From DAOUGC01 sp034429695 (GTDB lineage: Bacteria; Chloroflexota; Anaerolineae; Anaerolineales; Anaerolineaceae): a stretch of DNA of 19,457 bases. The stretch is taken from contig DAOUGC010000240.1 in assembly GCA_034429695.1 (NCBI GenBank), positions 1 to 19,457 on the forward strand. The letters run 5' to 3'. The position numbers were made by a program, and so were the translations under genes. Below the pieces are notes generated by a model, which did not search any database, had not been told where the DNA came from, and saw nothing but the letters and a program-made list of their open reading frames with translations. This document shows positions 7,558-14,891 of this stretch, one piece after another. Positions within the stretch are counted from its first letter, which is position 1; each line of letters starts with the position of its first letter.

Positions 7558-7717
7558 GTATGGAACAGCAAGCATTCCATGTGAAAACCAATGCTTGTTT
7601 TTCATGGTTTCGCCCATCCCCGGTACGCAGCACATATAAAATAAATCACAAAGAGATGTAAGATTTTCGGTTCTCCTCCGTTTTCATAGTAACAAGCGCG
7701 CATGTTATGGAGAATCC
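7558..7717 (+). promoter_or_regulatory. Upstream region of the ECF sigma gene with nested inverted repeats
   Basis: This gene-free stretch holds CAAGCATT (7569-7576) and its inverted copy AATGCTTG (7590-7597). They interlock with a second inverted pair, TGAAAA (7582-7587) and TTTTCA (7599-7604). An AT-rich TATAAAAT at 7635-7642 could be a -10; the transcript would then have a leader of about 70 nt. GGAG at 7709-7712 is the ribosome site of the sigma gene. No ECF-type -35/-10 pair was recognised, so autoregulation cannot be claimed. Confidence 0.35.
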
Positions 7718-8305
7718 ATGAACCTGTTTCAACGAACCTCAAAATCCCCCTTTGCCACCCCATCAAGTTTTAGCGCACTTTATGAGCGCAACCATCTACC
7801 TGTTTTTCGCTATATCTTTGGGTTGACCGGCGGACCTCAGGAAGACGTGGAAGACCTGGTGGCAGAAACCTTTCTGCGGGCATGGAAAGCCCGCAACCGC
7901 TTCGAGGGAACCGAGGATGCTGCCACCGGCTGGCTGATACGCATCGCCAAACGTCTGGTTATTGATGATTACCGCCGAACGTTAAAAGCCACCCGTGTTG
8001 CGCCCATCGAACCTCAGTCTGACACGCTCCCTGAACTGGCCGCCATGTTATGCGAGCAAAACGTCTTCTTGCTCAAATTGCTGGGCGAGTTGCCGGATGG
8101 TCAACGCGAGATACTGGTCCTGCGATATATGCTTGGCTGGCGTGTGAGTGACATCGCCGACCACGTTGGCATGACCGAAAACAATATCTCTGTCACCATC
8201 CATCGCTCACTTTCACGGTTGCGTGAACAATGGTTGACCGCCGAACTGGAAAATCGGCAGGCCATTCTGCTCCAAAAGGAGAACCTCCATGAATCCAATT
8301 CCTGA
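7718..8305 (+). CDS. ECF-type RNA polymerase sigma factor
   Basis: The 195-residue product has the two-domain layout of ECF sigma-70 factors. Region 2 spans about residues 20-88, with DVEDLVAETFLRAW and the -10-recognition segment ending TGWLIRIAKRLVIDDYRR. After a linker, region 4 spans about 118-172, with LPDGQREILVLRYMLGWRVSDIADHVGMTENNISVTIHRSLSRL, the helix-turn-helix that reads the -35. It should direct RNA polymerase to stress or envelope genes. The ATG at 7718 has GGAG 5 nt upstream. The last 17 nt overlap the start of the next gene, whose ribosome site (AGGAG) lies inside this gene, so the two proteins are translated together. That arrangement is typical of an ECF factor and its membrane anti-sigma factor. 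Confidence 0.93.
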   Translation: MNLFQRTSKSPFATPSSFSALYERNHLPVFRYIFGLTGGPQEDVEDLVAETFLRAWKARNRFEGTEDAATGWLIRIAKRLVIDDYRRTLKATRVAPIEPQSDTLPELAAMLCEQNVFLLKLLGELPDGQREILVLRYMLGWRVSDIADHVGMTENNISVTIHRSLSRLREQWLTAELENRQAILLQKENLHESNS

Positions 8306-10136
8306 TGAAAAACAGATCGAGGAAATGCTTGAACGAATAGCGCCTGCACAAGTGGGGCATCTTGAACAGCGGCTAGCCAATGCTCCATGGACAGCGCGCG
8401 GTATCGCCCGCCGGAGGCTGATTAACACAGCGCTCGTCACCGGACTGGTCGTGGTTCTGTTGATCGCTGCCACACCCCAGGGGCAGGCCCTGGCGCAGAG
8501 TATTCTGCAATTCTTTGTGCGCACCGAAAGCGACACCCGCCCAGTCCCCACCCTAGTTTCACAGGCAGCCGTCTCTAATACCCTCGACGAGGAACTGACC
8601 GGTTCATTCCCTGATTCCCGTCTGCACTTTGAGGAAACCTGCGGCGACCTGCTCACGCCCCATTGCAGCCTGAGCGAGATCCGCTCCATGGTGACCTTCC
8701 CCGTCATGGGCTTGCAAAACATGCAGGATGGCCTCGTGTTTCAAGGCGCCACAGGCGGGCCGCAACAGGTTGCGCTGGTCTACACCGGAGATAATGTAAA
8801 CGGGAGCCTGACCCTTGTTCAAGAGCCTGTCGGCGAAGACGGGCCACCATCTCCGCAGGTGGCTGCCAGCACCCGGGTCGAAACCGTATTCATCAACGGC
8901 ATAACCGGCGAGTATGTGCAGGGAAGCTGGTTTTCAATTGATAATGAAGACGGCATCTCATGGACCGATAATCCCTTTGTACAAACCCTGCGCTGGGAAA
9001 CCGATTCGATGGTTTATTCATTGGTCTTCCGAGCCGGAAAGGACACGGGAATCACGCTCAACAAGGATGATCTGTTGTATCTGGCCGGACAATTGACCGT
9101 GGAAGTTGATGCACGCGCCGCCATTGAACCGTTGCCAGCCATGGAAATCGAGCAAATTTCGGAACAAGCTGGCTTCACGGTCATTCAACCGGGCTGGTTG
9201 CCGGGCGAATACGCTTTTCTGGGCGCCGGATACATCCCCGAACAGAACGCCGCCTGCCTGTACTTCACGTATGCGTCCGGCGACGCGCCGGTGCTCGCCA
9301 TCGCCCAACGGCCCACCAGCGGGGTATCAATCCTCGACGATATCAGCATCAGCACAGTTGATTGGAACGGACAGACAATTTCAATCCCCATTGTGACCGA
9401 ACCGGTGGAAATTGGCGGCGCAGAGGGACAGGGTTTATTAATCTCCAACGGGGTGAATGCGAGCAAACTGTGCCCTCAGCTGGGATTTACAGCCAATCAG
9501 GCGCTTTACTGGCAACGTGACGGCAAAGACTACATCATCTTTGGCCTGATTGACCAATTCCAGGGCGGAGTTTTCATCAGCAAGCTTGAGATGCAACGCC
9601 TGGCAGAAAATTTGACGGGCATCTCCATCATCCCCGAGGATCAAATCGATCCCCAACGTTTGCTGAGCGTGGAAGCGGCCAGCTCTCTGGCTGGGTTCGA
9701 TCTAAAAACACCCACCCAAATGGTGGCCGGGGTGCAGTTTAACCATGCTGTCCACCTGGTTGGCGCAGTTTCCACCGATCGTTCTGCGGGAGAGGCGGAA
9801 AAACCCGCAGAGGAGGTCAATTTCATTTACACTCCGCTGGACGAATCAACCCACGCCGGCATAGATTACAATTTTCAGATCACCCAGGCGTCTGGGTGGC
9901 TGCGCCCGCTGAATGAAATATATGCATGGGGGGGCTTTGAATACGTAACCATCAATGGACAGACCGGCGTGTATCGCAAGATGTGCTGGGATGCAATGAC
10001 AGGTGGAACCGACTGCCGCCAAGAACTCTACTGGGATGAAAATGGGATCGGTTACGGCTTCAATCTTTACCTGCCCGGCGCACTGGACAAGGAGGAGTTC
10101 TTCGCCATAGCGGAAAGCATGGAGATAAAACACTAA
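8289..10136 (+). CDS. Single-pass membrane protein, likely anti-sigma factor, with three DUF4367-like outer domains
   Basis: The 615-residue product has a short cytoplasmic N-terminus (1-44), one TM helix (about 45-62) and a large outer part. No zinc-finger anti-sigma motif (HxxxCxxC) is present, so the role is inferred from overlap with the ECF gene and from the layout, which is common in Chloroflexota. The outer part appears to contain three similar units (about 115-270, 283-445 and 459-613). Each goes through strand-rich segments, a phrase of the type NG.TG.Y or G.EGQGLL, a strand such as LRWETDSMVYSL or LYWQRDGKDYIIF, and an acidic helix near the end (LNKDDLLYLAGQL, ISKLEMQRLAENL, LDKEEFFAIAESM). 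The six cysteines fall as pairs, one pair per unit (C118/C126, C323/C395, C566/C576). The start at 8289 has AGGAG 8 nt upstream. Confidence 0.75.
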   Translation: MNPIPDEKQIEEMLERIAPAQVGHLEQRLANAPWTARGIARRRLINTALVTGLVVVLLIAATPQGQALAQSILQFFVRTESDTRPVPTLVSQAAVSNTLDEELTGSFPDSRLHFEETCGDLLTPHCSLSEIRSMVTFPVMGLQNMQDGLVFQGATGGPQQVALVYTGDNVNGSLTLVQEPVGEDGPPSPQVAASTRVETVFINGITGEYVQGSWFSIDNEDGISWTDNPFVQTLRWETDSMVYSLVFRAGKDTGITLNKDDLLYLAGQLTVEVDARAAIEPLPAMEIEQISEQAGFTVIQPGWLPGEYAFLGAGYIPEQNAACLYFTYASGDAPVLAIAQRPTSGVSILDDISISTVDWNGQTISIPIVTEPVEIGGAEGQGLLISNGVNASKLCPQLGFTANQALYWQRDGKDYIIFGLIDQFQGGVFISKLEMQRLAENLTGISIIPEDQIDPQRLLSVEAASSLAGFDLKTPTQMVAGVQFNHAVHLVGAVSTDRSAGEAEKPAEEVNFIYTPLDESTHAGIDYNFQITQASGWLRPLNEIYAWGGFEYVTINGQTGVYRKMCWDAMTGGTDCRQELYWDENGIGYGFNLYLPGALDKEEFFAIAESMEIKH

Positions 10137-10163
10137 ATTCGGACGAGCCAGGGATATATTTGA

Positions 10164-10194
10164 CCGGTGGGCTGAGAGTTTTTCAGCCCACCGG
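10164..10194. terminator. Hairpin after the anti-sigma gene, between convergent genes
   Basis: A perfect 12-bp stem (10164-10175 and 10183-10194) encloses a 7-nt loop, 28 nt after the stop at 10136. No T run follows on either strand, so it is a strong hairpin rather than a textbook intrinsic terminator. It may terminate or protect the 3' ends of both converging transcripts. The rest of 10137-10267 shows nothing recognisable. Confidence 0.55.
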
Positions 10195-10267
10195 AAATGA
10201 TAAATGGTCACACCCGATTAGTGGGCCTCCCACCTTTACGCACTTTACACCGGTTCTCGTATACGGC

Positions 10268-11080
10268 TTATGCGCCGCTGCTGTTGTATTGCTTCAAACC
10301 CATCCTCCACACCCGTGTGGCGATAAACAACATCAGCAAGCCCACCAGCGGTGATATGTATGACAAAAACGCCAGCGGGTCGCCCGGCTTCAGCTTGTCC
10401 AGCAACAACAACACCGGGTAATAATTGATGAATGCCACAGGAACCACGGCGGTGACAAATACCTTGAACCAGCGCCCAAACATATCCACCGGATAACGTT
10501 GAATCATGAAGCCCACCTGCAGCACGGTATTAACCGTCATCGCCGAGCGCCCTGTCCAGAACGCCAGACAGGTGACCGCCCAGGTAATGCCAAATTCGAT
10601 CAACGTGCCGGAAATGATGAACAGGAAAAACAAGCCCCATTTTCCAGCATCCCAGTGTAACTGCAGCCGGCTCATGGCTATCGCCGTGCCCAGTACACCC
10701 ACCAGCATGTCGGCCACACCCATGTAATTCACCTCGCTGCCCACAAAATGCAGAAACGGCGATATGGGCCGGATCATGAATTTATCGAAGCTGCCTTCAA
10801 TGATGTAATACTCAAGGTCCTCCAGATGCCAGAACAACAGGCTGAAAATACTGTGCGCCAGCACCCAGAAGCAATACATGAAAACAATCTCCCAGATCGT
10901 CCAGCCAGCCAGGTTGCGGAACTGCATCAGGATCACCCCGATCATCGCCAGGCTGGCGGCGTTCAACCCGATCACGCTGAACACGCCGATGAAAAAATCG
11001 GTGCGAAATTGCATGCGCCCCTTAAAGGAAATCCCGATCAGCTTGAAATACATGCGCAGGGTTTCAACAATCCGATTCAT
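10268..11080 (-). CDS. ABC-2 type transporter permease (COG3694-like)
   Basis: The 270-residue product is a hydrophobic protein with about six TM helices, resembling the ABC2_membrane_6/DUF990 family (PF06182). Characteristic are the amphipathic start MNRIVETLRMYFKLIGISFK, the EDLEYYIIEGSFDKFMIRPISPF segment after TM2-3 that is typical of these permeases, and the late VPVAFINYYPVLLLLDK motif before the last helices. With the ATPase and second permease upstream it should form an exporter; the substrate is unknown, and drug, peptide or lipid export are all possible. The ATG at 11080 lies one base after the TGA of the preceding permease, with GGAGG 5 nt upstream inside that gene, so translation is coupled. 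It is the last gene of the operon. Confidence 0.87.
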   Translation of the reverse strand: MNRIVETLRMYFKLIGISFKGRMQFRTDFFIGVFSVIGLNAASLAMIGVILMQFRNLAGWTIWEIVFMYCFWVLAHSIFSLLFWHLEDLEYYIIEGSFDKFMIRPISPFLHFVGSEVNYMGVADMLVGVLGTAIAMSRLQLHWDAGKWGLFFLFIISGTLIEFGITWAVTCLAFWTGRSAMTVNTVLQVGFMIQRYPVDMFGRWFKVFVTAVVPVAFINYYPVLLLLDKLKPGDPLAFLSYISPLVGLLMLFIATRVWRMGLKQYNSSGA

Positions 11081-11081
11081 C

Positions 11082-11879
11082 TCAACCTCCCTGCACCACC
11101 AGGCGGCGGTAAGCCGTTGCCCACATGGCTCTGCCTGCCATCAACAACGCGGCTGTCCACAACGCCTGCAAGCCCATTGCCTGCCAGGCCTCGGCAAACG
11201 AAAAACGCCCGATATAAATGGACAGCGGAATGGCGTAAACGCAGCGGAACGGCAGCACATTGGCAATGTTGGCCAGCCATGCCGGGAAGATCCACAGCGG
11301 CACGTACTGCCCGGAAAAAAAGCGCCAAATGGCGTTGTACGCCCAGCCGATATTGCGGATGTCAATGGTAAAGAAAGACACCAGTCCCAGGATCAGGCTC
11401 ATTGAAAACAGCACCAGATAAGCCAGTACAATACTGAGAAAGAACATCAACCCATTTTGCCATGTGGGCGGCAGGTGCAAACCCAGGAACAGGCTGCCGA
11501 TGATCAGCGATGGAACCGCCAGCATGACAGTCACAAATGCTGTCTCGCCCATGTTGCGGGCAAACATGTGCATGGGGAAATCCAGCGGTTTGAGCACATC
11601 CATCACAATGGCACCGGTCTTCACCTGATGGGTCAGGTAATACATCAGGCCGTTGCCCGGGCGAAACACAATTTCAATCACCATCGCCATGATGCCGTAG
11701 CTGATCATTTGCTCCAGATCCACGCCGACAATGGCGGGGTCCTGCCGGTACAGGATGGTCCATAACCAGTAGGCGCTGTACATCATCAGGAAGATGTACA
11801 CCACCCGCAACCAGAAATCAAAGCGGTAAATGGCGGTGGTGGAAAAAGCCTGCCGTGCAAAAGACCAGAATATTTTCAT
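11082..11879 (-). CDS. ABC-2 type transporter permease (COG4587-like)
   Basis: The 265-residue product has about six TM helices and resembles the permease that partners the COG3694 type. It has the hallmark QVKTGAIVMDVLKPLDFPMHMF after the second helix, matching in place the corresponding motif of the second permease, and YVPLWIFPAWLANIANVLPF near the end. The two permeases share layout but little identity and probably form a heterodimer through which substrate passes, powered by the ATPase encoded just upstream. The start codon overlaps the ATPase stop by 4 nt (ATGA), so translation is coupled. No signal peptide is needed. The substrate cannot be deduced from sequence. Confidence 0.88.
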   Translation of the reverse strand: MKIFWSFARQAFSTTAIYRFDFWLRVVYIFLMMYSAYWLWTILYRQDPAIVGVDLEQMISYGIMAMVIEIVFRPGNGLMYYLTHQVKTGAIVMDVLKPLDFPMHMFARNMGETAFVTVMLAVPSLIIGSLFLGLHLPPTWQNGLMFFLSIVLAYLVLFSMSLILGLVSFFTIDIRNIGWAYNAIWRFFSGQYVPLWIFPAWLANIANVLPFRCVYAIPLSIYIGRFSFAEAWQAMGLQALWTAALLMAGRAMWATAYRRLVVQGG

Positions 11880-12877
11880 CCTGCCTCCCGCAGCTTTCCG
11901 GCTTTATCCTGATAAATGGTTTTGATCACTTCCTCGATGCCCTGCTCCTCCACCGTCAGGTCGCTCACCGGGTGGATGGCGCTGATCTCGGCGATCAGGT
12001 CGGACACCTGGGTGGAGTGCCGGTCAAACTCGTACCACTTCTTGCGCCCCTCGCTGCGCACGTGCACCGCGTGGGTCAGGTCAAAATCGGGCACGGCATC
12101 CTCAAACTCAACCGAAAGCACACGTTTGACGCTGTACTGCCGGCGAATGTTCTCGATGCTGCCGTCGTACAGGATGCGCCCCATGTCAATGATGATTACG
12201 CGCGGGCACAGGCGTTCGATCTCGTTCATGTCGTGCGTGGTCAGCAGCACGGTCACCCGCCGGTCGCGGTTGACCTCGCGGATGAACCCGCGCAGGCTGT
12301 CCTTGCTGATCATGTCAACGCCAATGGTGGGTTCATCCAGGAACAGGATGGCAGGGTCGTGCAGCAGCGCGGCGGCAATATCAGCGCGCACCCGCTGCCC
12401 CAGGCTGAGCTGCCGCACCGGCACATGGGCGATCTCTTTGAGCGTCAGTAATTCGTTGAACAGTTCAATGTTGCGCCGGTAACGATCATCCGGCACTTTG
12501 TAGATGTCGCGCAGCAGCTCCAGGCTGTCCAGCACGGGCACATCCCACCACAGGTGGGTGCGCTGCCCGAACACCACACCAATGTTGCGGGCGTGCAGCG
12601 AACGCTGCTCGTACGGAACAAGCCCGGCAACGCGGATCGAGCCAGAGGTGGGGGTGAGAATGCCAGCCAGCATTTTAATGGTGGTGGATTTGCCCGCACC
12701 GTTTGGGCCTATATAGCCAATGATCTCACCTTCCTCAATGCGAAAGTTGATCTGATCCACCGCCACCTTGTCTTCATGGCGCGGGTTAATCAACATGCCG
12801 AGCGTACCCCTCAGCCCGCCCTGCTTGATTTTGCGTCGAAATACCTTGCTGATTTCAGTCACTTCGATTAATGACAT
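11876..12877 (-). CDS. ABC transporter ATP-binding protein (COG4586-like)
   Basis: The 333-residue product carries one nucleotide-binding domain: Walker A GPNGAGKST (57-65), Q-loop Q105, signature LSLGQ (157-161; the usual form is LSGGQ, but LSLGQ is normal for this subgroup), Walker B ILFLDEP (177-183) and H-loop H215. An N-terminal stretch GGLRGTLGMLINPRHEDK precedes the first strand, as in COG4586 ATPases of ABC-2 exporters. Residues after about 235 form a C-terminal extension with no ATPase motif. It hydrolyses ATP at the inner face of the membrane to drive the two permeases encoded downstream. The ATG at 12877 has GGAG 5 nt upstream and is the first gene of the operon, behind the promoter at 12903-12931. 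Confidence 0.95.
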   Translation of the reverse strand: MSLIEVTEISKVFRRKIKQGGLRGTLGMLINPRHEDKVAVDQINFRIEEGEIIGYIGPNGAGKSTTIKMLAGILTPTSGSIRVAGLVPYEQRSLHARNIGVVFGQRTHLWWDVPVLDSLELLRDIYKVPDDRYRRNIELFNELLTLKEIAHVPVRQLSLGQRVRADIAAALLHDPAILFLDEPTIGVDMISKDSLRGFIREVNRDRRVTVLLTTHDMNEIERLCPRVIIIDMGRILYDGSIENIRRQYSVKRVLSVEFEDAVPDFDLTHAVHVRSEGRKKWYEFDRHSTQVSDLIAEISAIHPVSDLTVEEQGIEEVIKTIYQDKAGKLREAG

Positions 12878-12889
12878 GGATGCTCCGAC

Positions 12890-12931
12890 TACAACAAATG
12901 AGGTTGTATCCTTGCGTTTTTATGAAAACAA
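12890..12931 (-). promoter_or_regulatory. Promoter with overlapping inverted repeat for the ABC exporter operon
   Basis: On the minus strand TTGTTT (12926-12931) and TACAAC (12903-12908) are 17 nt apart, a reasonable sigma-70-type pair. The expected start near 12896 would give a leader of about 20 nt. The -10 is one arm of a perfect inverted repeat, TACAAC-N7-GTTGTA (12890-12908), which therefore covers the -10 and start point, a place fitting a repressor. The bases CTTGCGTTT occur at 12911-12919 and again at 12981-12989. Confidence 0.42.
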
Positions 12932-13020
12932 AGGGTGCGAACAGGTCCGGCAGGTTTGTCTCTGCGGCATACAAAAGAAGCTTGCGTTTGTCCCGGTCAG
13001 GATATCAAAAACAGGTCTGA

Positions 13021-13668
13021 CTACTGATTGGCAACCACTTCATCCAGCAGGGCAAGCGTGCTGGACAGGATCTCCAGGTCAGACAGCGCCATTTTGGGCT
13101 GTTTGTCCACCTCAGAGAGCGCCAGGTCCAGGCGCAGCACAATCGACTCAGACACATCCGGCTCGATCTCCTTGATGAACGGCATCAATGTTTCCAGTTC
13201 ATCCTGGGCTTTTTTCAACGCTTGCGTGGCAGCCTTGGCATCCTTGTCGGCCAGCTCAAAGCGCGCGGTTGCCACCAGGGTGGATATGTTTGCCAGGTGC
13301 AGGCGCACATCGCTGATCTCGAGTGCCGCTGATGTGGTTTCCAGTTCGCCCTGTGTGCTTTCCAGATCCGCCTTTACCTCAACCAGTTCGGTTTCTGCCG
13401 CAGACAAATCGGTCTGTGACTGGTTGTACTGGACTTGCATTGGCCGGTAGAGCACCAGATAGGTGACCAGCACACCCAGCGCAAACAAACCGATCACCAC
13501 GGCCACGGTGCGCACAGCGGCGCGCATAAAGCGCCCGAAACGCGTTTCACGGTCAAACATGCGCGCGAACAGACCCTTGCGGGGTGCGGCAGCCGGCTCT
13601 CCGCCGCTGAACTCGCTGTCGACAATATTGGCCTGATTGGCTTCATTTTCGGAATTTTCGCTGGTCAT
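13021..13668 (-). CDS. Single-pass membrane protein with outer coiled coil, unknown function
   Basis: I do not recognise the family. The 215-residue product has a polar, acidic N-terminus, then a basic stretch (about 30-53, rich in Arg), one TM helix (about 53-74) and a helical C-terminal part. Residues 78-120 show a heptad-like coiled coil (QTDLSAAETELVEVKADLESTQGELE region, read in parts), followed by further amphipathic helices to the end. By the positive-inside rule the N-terminus is inside and the coiled coil outside. The ATG at 13668 follows AGGAGG with good spacing; that site lies against a 12-bp tandem repeat. It sits 71 nt downstream of the HHH/coiled-coil gene and shares its topology, so the two may be co-transcribed and may interact (inference). 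Confidence 0.75.
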   Translation of the reverse strand: MTSENSENEANQANIVDSEFSGGEPAAAPRKGLFARMFDRETRFGRFMRAAVRTVAVVIGLFALGVLVTYLVLYRPMQVQYNQSQTDLSAAETELVEVKADLESTQGELETTSAALEISDVRLHLANISTLVATARFELADKDAKAATQALKKAQDELETLMPFIKEIEPDVSESIVLRLDLALSEVDKQPKMALSDLEILSSTLALLDEVVANQ

Positions 13669-13676
13669 GGGTTCCT

Positions 13677-13700
13677 CCTGCTGGCGCGCCTGCTGGCGCG
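13677..13700. repeat. Perfect 12-bp tandem repeat next to a ribosome binding site
   Basis: CCTGCTGGCGCG occurs twice without a gap (13677-13688 and 13689-13700). On the minus strand the second unit runs into the AGGAGG that serves the coiled-coil gene starting at 13668. It lies between two co-oriented genes and may be a replication-slippage product. Confidence 0.8.
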
Positions 13701-13739
13701 GGTGCGTCCGGGCTGTGATGAATAAGTTCGATGGATGGA

Positions 13740-14717
13740 TCAGGGTTGAAACGGCGAGGGGATGCGTTCGAGCAGTGCTTTCAGCCCCGCCAGGAATTTA
13801 TCAAAGGAGCTTGTACGGTTTTCGAGATTAACGACGCGTTGATCGAGCGCAGTTACATCGCGGCGCAGCGTATCCATGCGGTCACTGGCGTCATCCAGTT
13901 GCCGGGTGATGCCCGCGGTTTCATCCTGCAGCGCAATCACATCACCTTCAAGCGTTTGCAGAGCAGTCACTTCCTCATCCAGTGCAGCAATCTGTGTGTC
14001 CAGGTCTTCCACCTGCGCCTGCACGGATTGCAAATCCTGGGTGACATCCAGCATCTCGCCGTCGCGCACATAATTAAGCCCGCCGTTAAGCAGCGCCAGT
14101 GCGCCGAGGGTGATGGCAATGCCAAGCACCAGGCTGATCAAGCTGAACAAGGCGCTCACCAGCAACGTTTCGGCTGATACCGGCACTTTGTGGCGTTTGG
14201 CAAACGCTGCAGCGCTGCCTGCAGCCTGCATGGCTTCGTCCACGGCAGCTTCGGTGAATTCCTCAACGGTGTCGATACGCTCATCCGATACCGACTCAGC
14301 CGCTGCTTCTGGCGTCTCCTCAGCCATGTCGATGCTTTCGTCAGCCCGGATTTCTGACGCGGTTGGAACCGACGTTTCCGGCACTGTGGGTCCCTCCACG
14401 GCATGGGCCTCAACGACGGGTTCAACATCCTGCACAGCCACAGGTGGTTGCGGGGTTTCAACCTGCGGTTCGGGCAGCTCCGCTACCGGTTCCACCAACG
14501 GCAACGCCATGTCATTTTCCACCAGCTCAACGCGCAGGTACGGTCGGATGCGTTCCAGCAGGCGCTGGCCCACACCGGGCACCCGGCGCAAATCATCAAG
14601 GGATGCAAACGGGCGTGCGGCAATCACCCGCTGCGCCAGTTTGTCACCCAAATGCGGTACAGCACTTAGTTCTTCAAGCGTGGAGTGATTGACCTCCACC
14701 GGTCCTTTTTCATTCAT
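13740..14717 (-). CDS. Helix-hairpin-helix / TM / coiled-coil membrane protein, unknown function
   Basis: The 325-residue product has an unusual order. Residues 8-62 form a tandem helix-hairpin-helix unit (LSAVPHLGDKLAQRVIAARP and LRRVPGVGQRLLERIRPYL), as in ComEA and other non-specific DNA-binding proteins. Residues 70-170 are an acidic, Pro/Val/Glu-rich linker, 184-210 a TM helix, and 222-302 a regular coiled coil ending in a short basic tail. There is no signal peptide, and KRHK precedes the TM helix, so the HHH should face the cytoplasm and the coiled coil the outside. Secreted ComEA is oriented the other way. DNA tethering to the membrane is a possible role, but HHH folds also bind protein. 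The ATG at 14717 follows GGGAGG with a 4-nt gap. The downstream gene encodes a smaller protein of similar topology. Confidence 0.75.
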   Translation of the reverse strand: MNEKGPVEVNHSTLEELSAVPHLGDKLAQRVIAARPFASLDDLRRVPGVGQRLLERIRPYLRVELVENDMALPLVEPVAELPEPQVETPQPPVAVQDVEPVVEAHAVEGPTVPETSVPTASEIRADESIDMAEETPEAAAESVSDERIDTVEEFTEAAVDEAMQAAGSAAAFAKRHKVPVSAETLLVSALFSLISLVLGIAITLGALALLNGGLNYVRDGEMLDVTQDLQSVQAQVEDLDTQIAALDEEVTALQTLEGDVIALQDETAGITRQLDDASDRMDTLRRDVTALDQRVVNLENRTSSFDKFLAGLKALLERIPSPFQP

Positions 14718-14726
14718 GATCCCTCC

Positions 14727-14764
14727 CCGGATAAATTGTTGGAGATCATTAAAATTATATCCGG
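14727..14764 (-). promoter_or_regulatory. TATAAT -10 inside an inverted repeat upstream of the HHH gene
   Basis: On the minus strand TATAAT (14754-14759) lies 36 nt before the ATG of the HHH gene. CCGGATA (14727-14733) and TATCCGG (14758-14764) form an inverted repeat with 24 nt between arms, one arm overlapping the -10. No clear -35 was seen. Elsewhere in 14718-14891 I see no gene. Confidence 0.35.
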
Positions 14765-14891
14765 CTTTTCACCTGATGGGACGTTGAGACAGGGGAAAAT
14801 ATGTGTTGTTCTGACAACGGATTGGGTAACGGATTTGGACACGCTTTCTCCTCCTCTCATGCAAAGCTAAAAGGAGGAAGGGCAAACCCTT

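Noticed and set aside
14868..14881. GGAGG-like sequence on the plus strand suggesting a small gene
   Set aside because: Downstream plus-strand frames only run antisense through the protease gene; no plausible short gene follows.
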